From Methanobacterium sp. UBA8 (GTDB taxonomy: Archaea > Methanobacteriota > Methanobacteria > Methanobacteriales > Methanobacteriaceae): 14,503 nt of DNA. The notes under the pieces were generated by a model. The model ran no database searches. It saw only the letters and a program-made list of their open reading frames with translations, and was not told the DNA's origin. Numbering within the stretch: position 1 is the stretch's first letter; each line of letters starts with the position of its first letter. The translations under genes and the position numbers were made by a program. Shown here piece by piece: positions 14,365-14,503 of this stretch. The stretch is from positions 865-15,367 of the forward strand of contig DADN01000293.1 of NCBI GenBank assembly GCA_002509665.1, read 5' to 3'.

Positions 14365-14503
14365 TTATTTGATGCATTTATTGATATAACGCTGAATAAA
14401 AGGTTCAAGCTCCGGATTTTTTGCTTTGCTTTTTGTGAGTGCATCAATGTCTGTAAATGTTCCTACAAGTTCTCTTCCAGCCCAGTAAACTTCTTCTTCT
14501 ACT
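14365..14503 (-). CDS. 3' end of an unidentified gene, cut by the window edge
   Basis: Reading leftwards from the right edge there is an open frame of 45 codons ending in TAA (14367-14365). The peptide starts VEEEVYWAGRELVG and continues TFTDIDALTKSKAKNPELEP to end in INKCIK. Codon use and amino-acid composition (acidic then lysine-rich, helical) look like a real archaeal C-terminus. The start lies outside the window. I cannot assign a family. It is upstream of gatB on the same strand, separated by 267 nt, so it is probably a different transcription unit. Confidence 0.65.
   Translation of the reverse strand, partial: VEEEVYWAGRELVGTFTDIDALTKSKAKNPELEPFIQRYINKCIK

Noticed and set aside
1..14503. 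CRISPR array, insertion sequence, prophage or tRNA gene
   Set aside because: No regularly spaced direct repeats, transposase or integrase, or cloverleaf-like sequence was seen on either strand by eye.

Overview
The window is AT-rich archaeal chromosome and almost certainly comes from a hydrogenotrophic methanogen of the order Methanobacteriales (Methanobacterium-like). Three things point there: the coenzyme M genes comC, comD and comE; the archaeal termination factor FttA/aCPSF1; and archaeal start signals, namely TATA boxes about 25 bp before inferred transcript starts and GGTGAT or AGGAG ribosome binding sites. No rRNA, tRNA, CRISPR array, insertion sequence or prophage gene is visible. Assignment to genus is inference.

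Layout. 100-2004 (+) is the KH/metallo-beta-lactamase/beta-CASP factor fttA. It converges on a SAM-dependent methyltransferase (2017-2694, -). A 488-nt AT-rich divergent spacer separates that gene from an unrecognised helical-repeat protein (3183-4121, +). A plus-strand series follows: purM (4302-5333), comC (5379-6410), a UbiB/ABC1 atypical kinase (6563-8212), a TauE/SafE-family membrane transporter (8353-9090), comD (9236-9733), comE (9746-10294), then crcB (10408-10803) with a DUF190 partner (10805-11149). The strand then switches. Reading leftwards from the right edge there are the 3' end of an unidentified gene (14365-14503), gatB (12745-14097), a DUF504/MJ1316-domain protein (12325-12552), a CBS-CBS-ParB-fold protein (11471-12262) and hisE (11156-11443), which converges on the DUF190 gene.

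How the genes work together. comC oxidises sulfolactate to sulfopyruvate and comDE decarboxylates it to sulfoacetaldehyde, so half of the PEP/sulfite route to coenzyme M is here; comA and comB are not. A transporter of a family that includes sulfite and sulfonate carriers sits directly upstream of comDE. purM and hisE serve purine and histidine synthesis. gatB is one subunit of the tRNA amidotransferase. crcB and DUF190 form a fluoride-export pair.

Starts. The ribosome binding sites move several starts downstream of the longest reading frames: methyltransferase (2694), purM (4302), comC (5379) and comD (GTG at 9236). In each case the longer reading frame begins at or before a triplet that belongs to, or precedes, the Shine-Dalgarno sequence.

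Most notable non-coding signals. There is an 81-nt near-complete inverted repeat (12598-12678, 34 pairable positions) between gatB and the DUF504 gene. A second set of complementary segments that could fold in more than one way lies at 14298-14350. Dyads overlap the stop codons of fttA, purM and comC. I found no clearly new multi-gene system. The best leads are the 81-nt palindrome, the CBS-ParB protein, the orphan helical protein and the kinase/transporter pair lying between comC and comDE.
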